From Natrinema saccharevitans (GTDB taxonomy: Archaea > Halobacteriota > Halobacteria > Halobacteriales > Natrialbaceae), in NCBI RefSeq assembly GCF_001953745.1, contig NZ_LWLN01000001.1:2542001-2606000 (forward strand): a stretch of DNA of 64,000 nucleotides. Direction: 5' to 3'. The notes below the pieces were generated by a model. It saw nothing but the letters and a program-made list of their open reading frames with translations, searched no databases and was not told the origin of the DNA. Positions 50,770 through 58,884 of the stretch are shown in pieces. Position 1 is the stretch's first letter; every line of letters begins with the position of its first letter. A program made the translations under genes and the position numbers.

Positions 50770-51192
50770 ATGGAGTATCTGCTCTGGGTGATCGTCGCCC
50801 TCCTCGCCTACGGGCTGATGGCACCGCTGACGAGTTTCGTGACGGCGGAGGTCCCGCCCGCGGTCGCGCTCTTTCTCTCGACGACGGTCTTCCTCTGTCT
50901 GACGGCGGTCGTCCTCCTGGTGACCGGGACGGGCCAACTGGCCGACGTGACGACGCCGTCGGCGGGGATCGTCTACGTCGCCGGCCTCTTCCTCTCGACG
51001 GGGATCCTCGCGTACTATCAGGCCCTAGAGCAGGGCCCGGTCAGCGTCGTCGTCCCGATCTACGGCCTCTTTATCGTCGGCAGTTCGATCGTCGGCATCG
51101 CCGCACTGGGCGAGGAGTTGACCGCCACGCGGGCGGCCGGGATCGCCGTCGCGACGGCTGCGATCTACCTCGCGGCCGGAGGTGAGCAGTGA
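50770..51192 (+). CDS. Half-size EamA (DMT) transporter, first of a pair
   Basis: The 140-residue membrane protein has five predicted helices, equal to one EamA domain. Motifs are LLAYGLMAPLTSF and the closing GPVSVVVPIYGLFIVGSSIV. Normal EamA transporters have two such domains in one chain. The stop overlaps the ATG of a second half-size gene, so a two-chain transporter is likely. Substrate unknown. Confidence 0.85.
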   Translation: MEYLLWVIVALLAYGLMAPLTSFVTAEVPPAVALFLSTTVFLCLTAVVLLVTGTGQLADVTTPSAGIVYVAGLFLSTGILAYYQALEQGPVSVVVPIYGLFIVGSSIVGIAALGEELTATRAAGIAVATAAIYLAAGGEQ

Positions 51193-51608
51193 TGCGCCGG
51201 TACCTCGAGCTGTCGGTCCTCGCCTGTCTGGCCTACAGTCTGGTCGCCCCGCTGCTCTCGATCGCGATGACCGACCTGCCGAGTTCCCTCGCCGTGTTCC
51301 TCTCGAACTCGGTGATGTTCGTCACGGTCGGCCTCGTCGTCCGCTATCGCGGACATCCCGTGCGGCCGTACCTGCGCCATCCCCGCACCCCCTACATCCT
51401 CGCGATGGGCGTGCTGCTGACGATCGGGCTGTTGACCTACTACCGGGCGCTCGCGCTCGGTCCGGTGAGCATCGTCGTCCCGATCTACGGCCTGTTCATC
51501 GTGGTCAGTTCCCTGCTCGGGATCGTCGCGTTCGACGAGGCCGTCACCCCGCGAAAGCTCGCCGCCATCGCCCTGAGCGTGGTCGCGATCGCACTGATGT
51601 CGGTCTGA
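51192..51608 (+). CDS. Half-size EamA (DMT) transporter, second of a pair
   Basis: The 138-residue membrane protein has five predicted helices and is similar to the preceding product along its length, especially LACLAYSLVAPLLS and GPVSIVVPIYGLFIVVSSLLG. The ATG shares a base with the previous stop. Together they equal one ten-helix EamA transporter. A GTG three bases earlier is another possible start. Confidence 0.85.
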   Translation: MRRYLELSVLACLAYSLVAPLLSIAMTDLPSSLAVFLSNSVMFVTVGLVVRYRGHPVRPYLRHPRTPYILAMGVLLTIGLLTYYRALALGPVSIVVPIYGLFIVVSSLLGIVAFDEAVTPRKLAAIALSVVAIALMSV

Positions 51609-51687
51609 CGGCGGCCGGACGACCGTTCCGGCCGTCGAGCAGTTCACGAAGCGAACAGTATTGTTCGTGCCGGCTCAAGTGACACTA

Positions 51688-51951
51688 ATGCGAACCGCCC
51701 TCCGCTATCACGCGTCCATGGCCGTCATCGGCGGCGCGCTCGCCCTCATGGGACTGGCCACGCTCTCGTCGTGGACCGTGTCCGTCCCGGCCGTCCTGCT
51801 CTCGGTCGGCGGCGTCGGAATGGTCCTCGCGACGGGCTACGAGGTCGTGCTGGCCGACGATCCGACGATCCCCGACGACCGACTGGTGAACGTCGTGACG
51901 ATCGGCGCGGTCCTCACCGTCCTCGGGGGACTCCTGACGCTGCTGTCCTGA
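51688..51951 (+). CDS. Small three-helix membrane protein
   Basis: The 87-residue protein starts MRTALRYHASMAVIGGALAL. It has hydrophobic segments at about 10-27, 31-50 and 66-86, with an acidic loop (LADDPTIPDDRL) between the last two. No family recognised. It lies 80 bases after the transporter pair on the same strand and may belong to it. Confidence 0.62.
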   Translation: MRTALRYHASMAVIGGALALMGLATLSSWTVSVPAVLLSVGGVGMVLATGYEVVLADDPTIPDDRLVNVVTIGAVLTVLGGLLTLLS

Positions 51952-51990
51952 GGCCACGCCCGTCGAAACTGAGACGAGTCGTCCGTCGAC

Positions 51991-53160
51991 TTATCCGACC
52001 AGTTCCGCCAGCGTCGCCTCGAGCGCCCGCGCCGCTGCTCGAACCGACTCGACCCGAACGTACTCCCGGGGCGCGTGTGCGACCGCGCCCTCGTCGTCGG
52101 CGAGGACGCCGGGGCCGAAGACGACCGTGGGGGCGTCCGCGGCGAAGTAGGAAGCTTCCGTCGCCGCGGTGAACGGCCGAACCTCGCCGCCGGCGGCGTC
52201 CGCGAGCGTCCGCACGACCGGCGCGTCGGGATCGGTGTCCCAGGCCTCGAGGAACGGCGTCGGCCGGTCGGTGAAGCGAAACTCGAGGCCGACGTCGTCG
52301 GGGACCGCGGCCCGGAGGCGCGCGGTCAGCGCCTCGTGGAACTCCTCGGCGGTCTCGGGCGGGACGCTCCGGCGGTCGACGGTCAGTGCGGCGTCGGCCG
52401 GCACCTGATTCGTGGCCGCGCCGCCCTCGACGACGGTCGGGGTCAGCGTCGCCGCGCCGAGTTGCGGGTGGGCCGGCGGCGCGTCCGCGCGCTCGCCGAA
52501 CGTCCGGACCGCCTCGAGGACGCCCTCGAGGGCGGCGACGGCGTTGGTTCCGGTTTCGGGCTCGGCGGCGTGGGCGTTGGCTCCCGAGAGGTGGATCGTT
52601 CCCTGAAATCGGCCCTTGGCGGCCGTGCAGACGTCGAGGTCGGTCGGTTCGCCGACGATCACGGCATCGGCGTCAGCGGTCGGCGACTCGTCGCCGGAGA
52701 CGAGCGCGTACGCGCCCGTCGAGAGGACTTCTTCGTCGGGCGTGACCGCGAGCGTGACGCGGTCGTCGGTCGGCTCGACTGCGAAAAAGGCCGACAACAG
52801 CGCCGCGAGCGGTCCCTTGGCGTCACAGGAGCCCCGTCCACGGATCACCGCGCCGCCGTCGGCCTCGGGCGCATCCGGAGCGCGCTCGCAGGGGACGTGA
52901 GGCGAGACCGTGTCGATGTGGGTGTTCAAGACGACGTGGGTCTCGGCCTCGGCCGCGGGCGAACCGCGACTCGCGAGCACGTTCCCGGCGTCGTCGACGC
53001 GGGGCTCGAGCCCGCGGGCCGCGAGCGTCTCGCGGAGGTAGTCGCGCATCGGGCCGACGTCCTCGTGGGAGGCATGTTGCACCGCCGTCTCGAGGAAGTC
53101 GATGGGATCGAACTCGTCGTCGCCGTCGGGGCCGCTCGCGGCCGGCTCGCTCCCGCTCAT
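51991..53160 (-). CDS. dapE: Succinyl-diaminopimelate desuccinylase-type M20 peptidase
   Basis: The 389-residue M20 metallopeptidase has metal ligands in LNTHIDTVSP (His), GRGSCDAKGPLA (Asp), TPDEEVLSTGA (catalytic Glu and ligand Glu), VGEPTDLDV and the final AHAPREYV (His). It would remove succinate from N-succinyl-LL-diaminopimelate, the step before DapF. Position at the end of a lysA-dapF-dapE run supports this over other M20 activities. Thirteen bases separate it from dapF. Confidence 0.87.
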   Translation of the reverse strand: MSGSEPAASGPDGDDEFDPIDFLETAVQHASHEDVGPMRDYLRETLAARGLEPRVDDAGNVLASRGSPAAEAETHVVLNTHIDTVSPHVPCERAPDAPEADGGAVIRGRGSCDAKGPLAALLSAFFAVEPTDDRVTLAVTPDEEVLSTGAYALVSGDESPTADADAVIVGEPTDLDVCTAAKGRFQGTIHLSGANAHAAEPETGTNAVAALEGVLEAVRTFGERADAPPAHPQLGAATLTPTVVEGGAATNQVPADAALTVDRRSVPPETAEEFHEALTARLRAAVPDDVGLEFRFTDRPTPFLEAWDTDPDAPVVRTLADAAGGEVRPFTAATEASYFAADAPTVVFGPGVLADDEGAVAHAPREYVRVESVRAAARALEATLAELVG

Positions 53161-53173
53161 CGCTGGGCCCCGT

Positions 53174-54055
53174 TCACAGTTCGGTCGGCGACCGGACGGG
53201 CACCTCGCCGTCGAACTCGTGTTCGACGGGGCCGGCGAGCGTCGCGTTCCCCCGGTCGTTGAAGCTCACCTGCAGGTCCCCGCCCGGGGGCCGGACCTCG
53301 ACCGGGTCGGCGTCGGTCAGTCCGAGCCGTCGCGCGACGACCGCGATGGCGACCGCGCCGGTGCCACAGGACTCGGTCTCGCCCTCGACGCCGCGTTCGT
53401 AGGTCCGCTGGTCGAAGCCGCCCTCGCCGTCGGGGCTGGCGATCGTGACGTTCGTCCCGACGGGAAAGGCGTCGGCGTAGCGGACCCGCGGCGCGACGGC
53501 CTCGAGGTCGACCGCGTCGATAGCGTCGGACGAGGTCCGACTGACCCCCGACTCGAAGAACTCGTCGGGAACGTCGTCGACGAAGCTCACGGCGTGTGGG
53601 ACGCCGGTGTTGACCATCGTCACCTCGAGGCCTTCGATCTCCTCCTCGAAGACGGGTTCGTCCGCCCTGACGGGGACTTCGTCGGGGTCGAACGTCGGCG
53701 TCCCCATTTCGACGGTGATACCGCCGTCGGCCCGGTCCGCCCGCAGGGTGCCGGCCTGCGTGTCGATCATGACGCTGTCGGCTCCGGTCCGTTCCATCGC
53801 CCAGTCAGCCGCACAGCGCGCGCCGTTGCCACACATCGGCGCGGTCGCGCCGTCGGGCTGGACCAGCGTCATCACGACGCGGGGCGGTTCGAACCGGTCC
53901 TCGAGGGCGAGATAGAGGATCCCGTCGGCACCGACGCCGTCGTCGCGGTCGCACTCGCGTTCGGCGAGCGCGCCGCGGTCGGGGACGTACTCGTCAGCCT
54001 GAATGATTAGAAAGTCGTTGCCGGTGCCGTGGTACTTCTGGAATGGGACACTCAT
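53174..54055 (-). CDS. dapF: Diaminopimelate epimerase
   Basis: The 293-residue enzyme converts LL- to meso-diaminopimelate with two cysteines acting as base and acid: CGNGARCAADW and ETESCGTGAVAIAVV. The start MSVPFQKYHGTGNDFLII is characteristic. Its ATG overlaps the lysA stop (ATGA), so it is translated with lysA. Confidence 0.95.
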   Translation of the reverse strand: MSVPFQKYHGTGNDFLIIQADEYVPDRGALAERECDRDDGVGADGILYLALEDRFEPPRVVMTLVQPDGATAPMCGNGARCAADWAMERTGADSVMIDTQAGTLRADRADGGITVEMGTPTFDPDEVPVRADEPVFEEEIEGLEVTMVNTGVPHAVSFVDDVPDEFFESGVSRTSSDAIDAVDLEAVAPRVRYADAFPVGTNVTIASPDGEGGFDQRTYERGVEGETESCGTGAVAIAVVARRLGLTDADPVEVRPPGGDLQVSFNDRGNATLAGPVEHEFDGEVPVRSPTEL

Positions 54056-55413
54056 CGTACTGGGTCGTTGTCGGTGTCGGTCGCTCGGTCGTGGTCGTTC
54101 TTTCGGTCCGTCGGCGAGGCGCTTCGCGCCTCGCGTTCGGGTCGCGTCACGTCGGTAACCGTCTCGCGGCGGCGGGCGAGTCGCGCCTCGCTGTCCGCGA
54201 GGACGATCGATGCCGGTCGGGGTCTGCTGTTGTACTGGTTCGCCATCTCGTAGCCGTAGGCCCCCGCATTGCCGATCGCGAGTACGTCCCCACGTTTGCT
54301 TGCCGGTAGTTGACGGTCGGTACAGAAAACGTCGCCGCTCTCGCAGATGGGGCCGGCGACGGTCTGGGGGACGCGCTCGCGACCGGCGGGACCGTTCTCG
54401 GCCTCGATCGAGCCGTCCCCCGCCTCGGCGGTCAGGTTCCGGATCGGATGGTAGGCGTCGTACATCGCCGGCCGGAGCAGAGTCGTCATCCCGGCGTCGA
54501 CGCCGGTGACGGTCGTCTCGCGGGCTTCCTTGACGGTGTTGACCTCGGTCAGCAACACGCCCGCGTCCGCGACGAAGTAGCGGCCGGGCTCGATCGTCAG
54601 ATCGGCGTCGACCGCGCCCAGCGCCTCGCGGGTCGCCTCGGCGACGCTCTCGAGATCGAGCGGGGCCTCGTCCTCGCGGTAGGGTACCCCGAAGCCGCCG
54701 CCGACGTCGACGAACTCGAGGCCGCCGACGACCCCCGCAACGTTCCGCGCGAGGTCGCCCATCCGCGCGACGAACTCCCGGTGGGCCTCGAGCTGATCGC
54801 TCGAGACGCCGGAGCCGACGTGGGCGTGGATCCCGACGACGTCGAAACCGCGGTCGGCGGCATCCGCGAGTACGTCGACGGCTCGCTCAGCGGGGACGCC
54901 GAACTTCGCGGCCGCGCCCGTCGCGACCTTCTCGTGGTGGCCCGCGCCGATCCCTGGGTTCACGCGCAGGCAGAGCCGGCCGTCGTAGCCGCGTTCCTCG
55001 AGGCGGTCGATCGTGTCCTCCGAGCCGGCGGTGACCGTCAGTTCCGGCCCGTCGGCCCAGGCGTCGACGACCCAGTCGAGGTCCCGCGCCGGCGGGTTGA
55101 CCGCCGTGTAGTGGACCTCGGACCCGGACGCGCCGGCCCCGAGCGCCCGCTGGACCTCGCCGGCGGAGGCACACTCCAGTCCCGCACCGGCCTCGCGCAG
55201 CGTCGAGAGGACCTCCCCCAGCGCGTTCGCTTTCACCGCATACAGGATCTCGGCGTCGGGAAAGGCGGTCTCGAGGCGGCGGTAGTTCTCCCGGACCCGC
55301 TCTCTGTCGAGGACGTACAGCGGCGAGCCGTAGTCCTCGACGAGCGTGTGTAGTTCGGCCGCGTCCCAGTCGGAGAGGCGGCGGACGGGCACCGAAGCCG
55401 CGGCGTCAGTCAT
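54052..55413 (-). CDS. lysA: Diaminopimelate decarboxylase
   Basis: The 453-residue pyridoxal-phosphate enzyme makes lysine from meso-diaminopimelate. It has PLP Lys in ILYAVKANAL, HAHVGSGV, the phosphate-binding EPGRYFVADAG, and CESGDVF with the active-site Cys at the dimer interface. The tail (PTDRKNDHDRATDTDND) is longer than usual and charged. The ATG at 55413 is used; a GTG-free upstream extension lacks family similarity. It heads the lysA-dapF-dapE unit now separated from dapA-dapB-dapD. Confidence 0.95.
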   Translation of the reverse strand: MTDAAASVPVRRLSDWDAAELHTLVEDYGSPLYVLDRERVRENYRRLETAFPDAEILYAVKANALGEVLSTLREAGAGLECASAGEVQRALGAGASGSEVHYTAVNPPARDLDWVVDAWADGPELTVTAGSEDTIDRLEERGYDGRLCLRVNPGIGAGHHEKVATGAAAKFGVPAERAVDVLADAADRGFDVVGIHAHVGSGVSSDQLEAHREFVARMGDLARNVAGVVGGLEFVDVGGGFGVPYREDEAPLDLESVAEATREALGAVDADLTIEPGRYFVADAGVLLTEVNTVKEARETTVTGVDAGMTTLLRPAMYDAYHPIRNLTAEAGDGSIEAENGPAGRERVPQTVAGPICESGDVFCTDRQLPASKRGDVLAIGNAGAYGYEMANQYNSRPRPASIVLADSEARLARRRETVTDVTRPEREARSASPTDRKNDHDRATDTDNDPVR

Positions 55414-55580
55414 TGGTACCTCAAAGTGAGCGGGAGGATTCAAGCGTTTGGGTTCGGATCGGGACGGAAGTCAGCAGTTCCGTCGCCGACCCGCTCGAGG
55501 CGGGACTCATCGACGGGAGAACCGACGGGGCCCGAGACGGCTTTCCGGCGGACGGTGTCCGGAAGGATCGAACAAAGCCA

Positions 55581-55586
55581 TTATAT
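55581..55586 (+). promoter_or_regulatory. TATA box of the membrane-protein gene
   Basis: TTATAT (within CCATTATATTCC) is centred 27 bases before the ATG at 55611, so this gene has its own leaderless promoter. Confidence 0.55.
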
Positions 55587-55610
55587 TCCTGTCGTTAATT
55601 CCGAGGACCG

Positions 55611-56384
55611 ATGGCAGCCACGAGAACGTCGACGCCGCGCCTGGACGTCTTCCTGGCTCTCGTCGCCGTCGGCTTACTCACCAGCCCGGCCCTGATGGTG
55701 CTTCTCGACGTGGGCGAGCGCACCTATCGGTACGAGCGCGTCGAAGTGACGACCGACGGCTCGAGCGTCGAATACGCGGACGAGAGCGCCGCGCCGGACC
55801 GAACGCCGGTCGACGGGGCGATCGCCTGTGCGGAATCGGGGCCGTACGCGTGGGAGGTCCGTGCGTGTACGTTCGAGGAGTCGGTACTCGAGAACGGAAC
55901 CGTTCCGACCGAGTTCTCCTACGGGGCACCCGGCCGCGTCGACCTCCCGTTCCACCCGGAGCGATACCGGTACGTCTCGCTCAACGGCACCGTCTACGAG
56001 ACGACCTACGTCGCGAACGAATCGGCCCCGCGAGACGACGGCTACCGCATCGACCTGACACTCGACCCGTCCTCGCCCGAGGCGGCGCTCGAACACGCGA
56101 GCCACGACGTGACCGCGAGGGAGGTTTCGTCGACGGCCGCCGAAGCGGCCCGGACCGGTGACGCCACGACGCTCCGGAAGGCGACCGTTCCCGACCGACC
56201 GATACGGCTCGAGGACGGGACGTACTACCGAGTGTACCTCGCCGAGGAGATCGAGCCGTCGGAGACGACTCGCAACCAGATCCTCGTTCTGACAGCGCTC
56301 GCGTCGCTTTCGGGACTCGGGCTGCTCGTCCATCTCTTCGGGCGGATCGAAGTGACCTACGTCGGGGGTCGTCACCGCCGCTAA
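55611..56384 (+). CDS. Membrane-anchored extracytoplasmic protein, unknown
   Basis: The 257-residue protein has membrane helices at both ends (about 12-32, VFLALVAVGLLTSPALMVLL, and 225-245, ILVLTALASLSGLGLLVHLF). The acidic loop of about 190 residues lies probably outside the cell, with sequons NGT and NES. Two cysteines (IACAES and RACTFEE) could pair. It reads against the lysine genes and sits inside the break of that operon. No family recognised. Confidence 0.68.
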   Translation: MAATRTSTPRLDVFLALVAVGLLTSPALMVLLDVGERTYRYERVEVTTDGSSVEYADESAAPDRTPVDGAIACAESGPYAWEVRACTFEESVLENGTVPTEFSYGAPGRVDLPFHPERYRYVSLNGTVYETTYVANESAPRDDGYRIDLTLDPSSPEAALEHASHDVTAREVSSTAAEAARTGDATTLRKATVPDRPIRLEDGTYYRVYLAEEIEPSETTRNQILVLTALASLSGLGLLVHLFGRIEVTYVGGRHRR

Positions 56385-56429
56385 CGCGGGGCCGAGCGGT
56401 CGGCGGCGGGTATCGATCGCTCCGGTCCC

Positions 56430-56480
56430 CTACTCCCGAAGCGCGTCCTCGCGCTCGGTCGCCTCGAGCGTCTCCGCCTC
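56430..56480 (-). pseudogene. Remnant copy of the dapD 3' end
   Basis: Minus strand reads EAETLEATEREDALRE then stop, as at the real end of dapD. The 43 bases 56434-56476 are identical to 57288-57330 within dapD. The two copies lie 854 bases apart in direct orientation with vapBC between them. There is no upstream dapD sequence here, so this is the discarded old end or an element-borne copy. Confidence 0.88.
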
Positions 56481-56535
56481 GAGAGCAGCGGGAAGATGCG
56501 GGGAGCCGAGTGTATTCGAGCGTCCGGACGCCCGA

Positions 56536-56916
56536 TTACTCGGGACCTCGTTCCTCTATCGCGATCCGATCGTCCGTCACGTCGTCGATCGATTTGTCCG
56601 ACGAGACGATCGGATCTTCCGCCGCGTAGGCGACGTGGTACGCGTCGAACGCGGTGAGACCGTCTTCGTCCATGTAGTCCGCCGCCTGGAACAGGACGTC
56701 CTCGTCTTCGGGGACGGTCGCGATTTCGAGCGCTGACGTAAGCGCCTCCATTCGATCGAATTCGAAGCGGTCCGAGATTACGAGCAGTTCGAGCAGCGTC
56801 GCTCGCGAGGTGTAGATTTCCCCCTCGTTCTCGAGCGCGATCTCGGCCGCCCGATCCTGCAGCCAATCGTCGTCTTTCACCAACGCGATGAAGAAGTCGG
56901 TATCGGCGTAGATCAT
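56536..56916 (-). CDS. vapC: VapC-type PIN-domain toxin
   Basis: The 126-residue PIN nuclease has acidic residues in YADTDFFIALV, ATLLELLVIS, GLTAFDAYHVAYA and IVSSDKSIDDV, the complete four-acid site for metal-dependent RNA cleavage. The start is six bases after the stop of the AbrB-type antitoxin gene. VapC toxins cut tRNA or rRNA when free of antitoxin. The pair lies between two copies of the dapD end. Confidence 0.9.
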   Translation of the reverse strand: MIYADTDFFIALVKDDDWLQDRAAEIALENEGEIYTSRATLLELLVISDRFEFDRMEALTSALEIATVPEDEDVLFQAADYMDEDGLTAFDAYHVAYAAEDPIVSSDKSIDDVTDDRIAIEERGPE

Positions 56917-56922
56917 CGGCTC

Positions 56923-57174
56923 CTACTCGCTCGCGTCGCCTATCGCGTCCGTTCGAGCGGCCTCGCGTGCCTCACGCTTGATCTCGTCGATCGATTTGCC
57001 GTCGAAAGCGTCACCGACGGCATCGCGAAGGCCTTCGATCGGATCGTCGTTCAACGGGATCAGTTCGATCCGATCCTCGAGTTCGACGACGCGGTACCGG
57101 TCGCCGTGTCTCTCGCGGATCTCGTGGGGGATGACGATGCGACCCCGATCGTCGGCCTCGGCCCGTTTGCTCAT
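56923..57174 (-). CDS. vapB: AbrB/SpoVT-type antitoxin (VapB)
   Basis: The 83-residue protein has a swapped-hairpin AbrB DNA-binding domain (KRAEADDRGRIVIPHEIRER, then YRVVELEDRIELIPL) and a helical acidic tail (KSIDEIKREAREAA) that would bind and block the toxin. Such antitoxins also repress their own promoter. A short palindrome at 57240-57256 upstream may be the operator. Confidence 0.88.
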   Translation of the reverse strand: MSKRAEADDRGRIVIPHEIRERHGDRYRVVELEDRIELIPLNDDPIEGLRDAVGDAFDGKSIDEIKREAREAARTDAIGDASE

Positions 57175-57239
57175 TACGACCGACTACGAGGGGAACGACC
57201 AAAAGTCCTCCCACGATCTACGGCAATTTCCCCGGATCG

Positions 57240-57256
57240 AGTGCGATCACCGCACT
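57240..57256. promoter_or_regulatory. Possible vapBC operator
   Basis: AGTGCGATCACCGCACT is an inverted repeat with six-base arms and a five-base centre, 66 bases before the vapB start and 27 bases after the dapD stop. An AbrB-type antitoxin could bind it. It could equally be part of a dapD terminator. Confidence 0.35.
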
Positions 57257-57283
57257 TCGTACGGGATCGTCGGGACGGCTCGT

Positions 57284-58120
57284 TTATTCCCGAAGCGCGT
57301 CCTCGCGCTCGGTCGCCTCGAGCGTCTCCGTCTCCAGATCGGTCGCCACGACGGCGGGCTTGTACGCGCCGCCCTCGAAGAGGTCGTGGTCGCTGATCGA
57401 GGACTCGACGAAGCGGGTGAACGCGCGGCGGTCCGCGGGCAGTTCGCCGTAGACGACCTCGTCCTCGACGAGGTCGTAGACGGGGATGCGCGGGGTCAGC
57501 AGCGTGTTCTCGCCGACGACGCTGTTCTCGCCGACCACGAAGCCCGAGGTCACGCGACAGCCCGCGCCGAGCGAGACGTCGTCCTCGACGATCACGGGGG
57601 CGTTCTCGACCGGCTCGAGGACGCCGCCGATGAGGGTGTTCGCGCCGAGCTTGACGTTGTCGCCGATCTGGGCGCAGGAGCCCACCGTATCGCAGGAGTC
57701 GACGAGCGTGCCGTCGCCGACGTAGGCCCCGATGTTGACGAACGACGGACTCATCATGATACAGTCCGAGCCGACGTGCGCGCCCTGCCGGACGACGGTC
57801 CCGTCGGGCGTGTTACGGCTCCCGCGGTCGCCGTACTCGCTCGAGTCGGCGAGCGGCAGGACGTCGTTGTACGTCGTGTCGCCGTGGTCGTACTGCCGGA
57901 TCTCGCGGAGGCCGAAGTTCAGCAGGATGCCCTGTTTGACCCACTCGTTTGCCTCCCACTCGCCGCCCTGCTTCTCGGCGGCGCGGACGTCGCCGGACTC
58001 GAGGGCGTCGAGGAAGGCCGCGAGGGTGTCGTAGGCGTCCTCATCCGCGGTCTCCGCACTGATCTCGCCGCTTTGCTTGCGCTCCCACAACTCGCCGATT
58101 TCGGTTTCGAGTGCGCTCAT
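57284..58120 (-). CDS. dapD: Tetrahydrodipicolinate N-succinyltransferase
   Basis: The 278-residue enzyme has an N-terminal helical part (MSALETEIGELWERKQSG) and a left-handed beta-helix with hexapeptide repeats (GAHVGSDCIMMSPSFVNIGA, then IGDNVKLGANTLIGGVLEPV). It attaches succinate from succinyl-CoA to tetrahydrodipicolinate. The ATG overlaps the dapB stop. The last 14 codons are repeated beyond vapBC at 56430-56480, so this gene's present end may have come with the inserted element. Confidence 0.93.
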   Translation of the reverse strand: MSALETEIGELWERKQSGEISAETADEDAYDTLAAFLDALESGDVRAAEKQGGEWEANEWVKQGILLNFGLREIRQYDHGDTTYNDVLPLADSSEYGDRGSRNTPDGTVVRQGAHVGSDCIMMSPSFVNIGAYVGDGTLVDSCDTVGSCAQIGDNVKLGANTLIGGVLEPVENAPVIVEDDVSLGAGCRVTSGFVVGENSVVGENTLLTPRIPVYDLVEDEVVYGELPADRRAFTRFVESSISDHDLFEGGAYKPAVVATDLETETLEATEREDALRE

Positions 58121-58884
58121 TCTCCGATCACGTCCGCGAAGTCGTACCAACCGGCCTTCTGTCCAGCGATCCAGACCGCCGCGTCGACCGCGCCCGCGGC
58201 GAAGACCCCGCGGTCCTCGGCGCGGTGGGTGAGCCGAACCTCCTCGTGGTTGTCCGCGAGGACGATCTCGTGTTCGCCCGTGATGGTGCCCGCACGAAGC
58301 GCGTGGACGCCGATCTCTCCCTCCTCTCGAGGGGCCTCGCCCTCGCGGCCGTGAACGCGCTCGCCGAAGTCACCGTTGTCCTCGATCTCCTCGAGCAGCC
58401 GGTTGGCGGTGCCGCTCGGGGCGTCGCGCTTGGCGTTGTGGTGGGTCTCGACGAGTTCCACGTCGTAGCCCTGCAGGTTCCGGACCGCCTCGCCGACGAC
58501 GTTGAGCAGGGCCTGGACACCGCGGGCGAAGTTCGGCGCGTGGAGGACCGCGACGTCTTCGCTGACGGCCTCGAGGGCCTCGTACTGATCGTCGTCGAAG
58601 CCGGTCGTGCCGGTGACGAACGCGACGCCGGCGTCGGCACAGGCCCGGGCGTAGTCGACGGCCGACGCGGGGCCGGTGAAGTCGATCACGGCGGTCGGCT
58701 CGCGGTCGGCGACCAGCGCATCGAACTCGGCCGCGGGCTCGATTTCGACGCCCTCGACCGTCTCGCCGTCCGGATCGCGGTTGACCGCGACGGCGACCTC
58801 GCAGTCCTCCCGTCCTGCTGCCGCGGCGATGACTTCCCGGCCCATTCGCCCGGTCGCGCCGGTGACGCCCAGTCGGACCGTCAT
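58117..58884 (-). CDS. dapB: 4-hydroxy-tetrahydrodipicolinate reductase
   Basis: The 255-residue enzyme has a Rossmann motif LGVTGATGRMGREV, TGTTGFDDDQ, and the substrate-binding ETHHNAKRDAPSGTA with catalytic His/Lys. It reduces the DapA product with NAD(P)H. Overlaps dapA upstream and dapD downstream by ATGA, so dapABD is one translationally coupled unit. Confidence 0.95.
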   Translation of the reverse strand: MTVRLGVTGATGRMGREVIAAAAGREDCEVAVAVNRDPDGETVEGVEIEPAAEFDALVADREPTAVIDFTGPASAVDYARACADAGVAFVTGTTGFDDDQYEALEAVSEDVAVLHAPNFARGVQALLNVVGEAVRNLQGYDVELVETHHNAKRDAPSGTANRLLEEIEDNGDFGERVHGREGEAPREEGEIGVHALRAGTITGEHEIVLADNHEEVRLTHRAEDRGVFAAGAVDAAVWIAGQKAGWYDFADVIGE

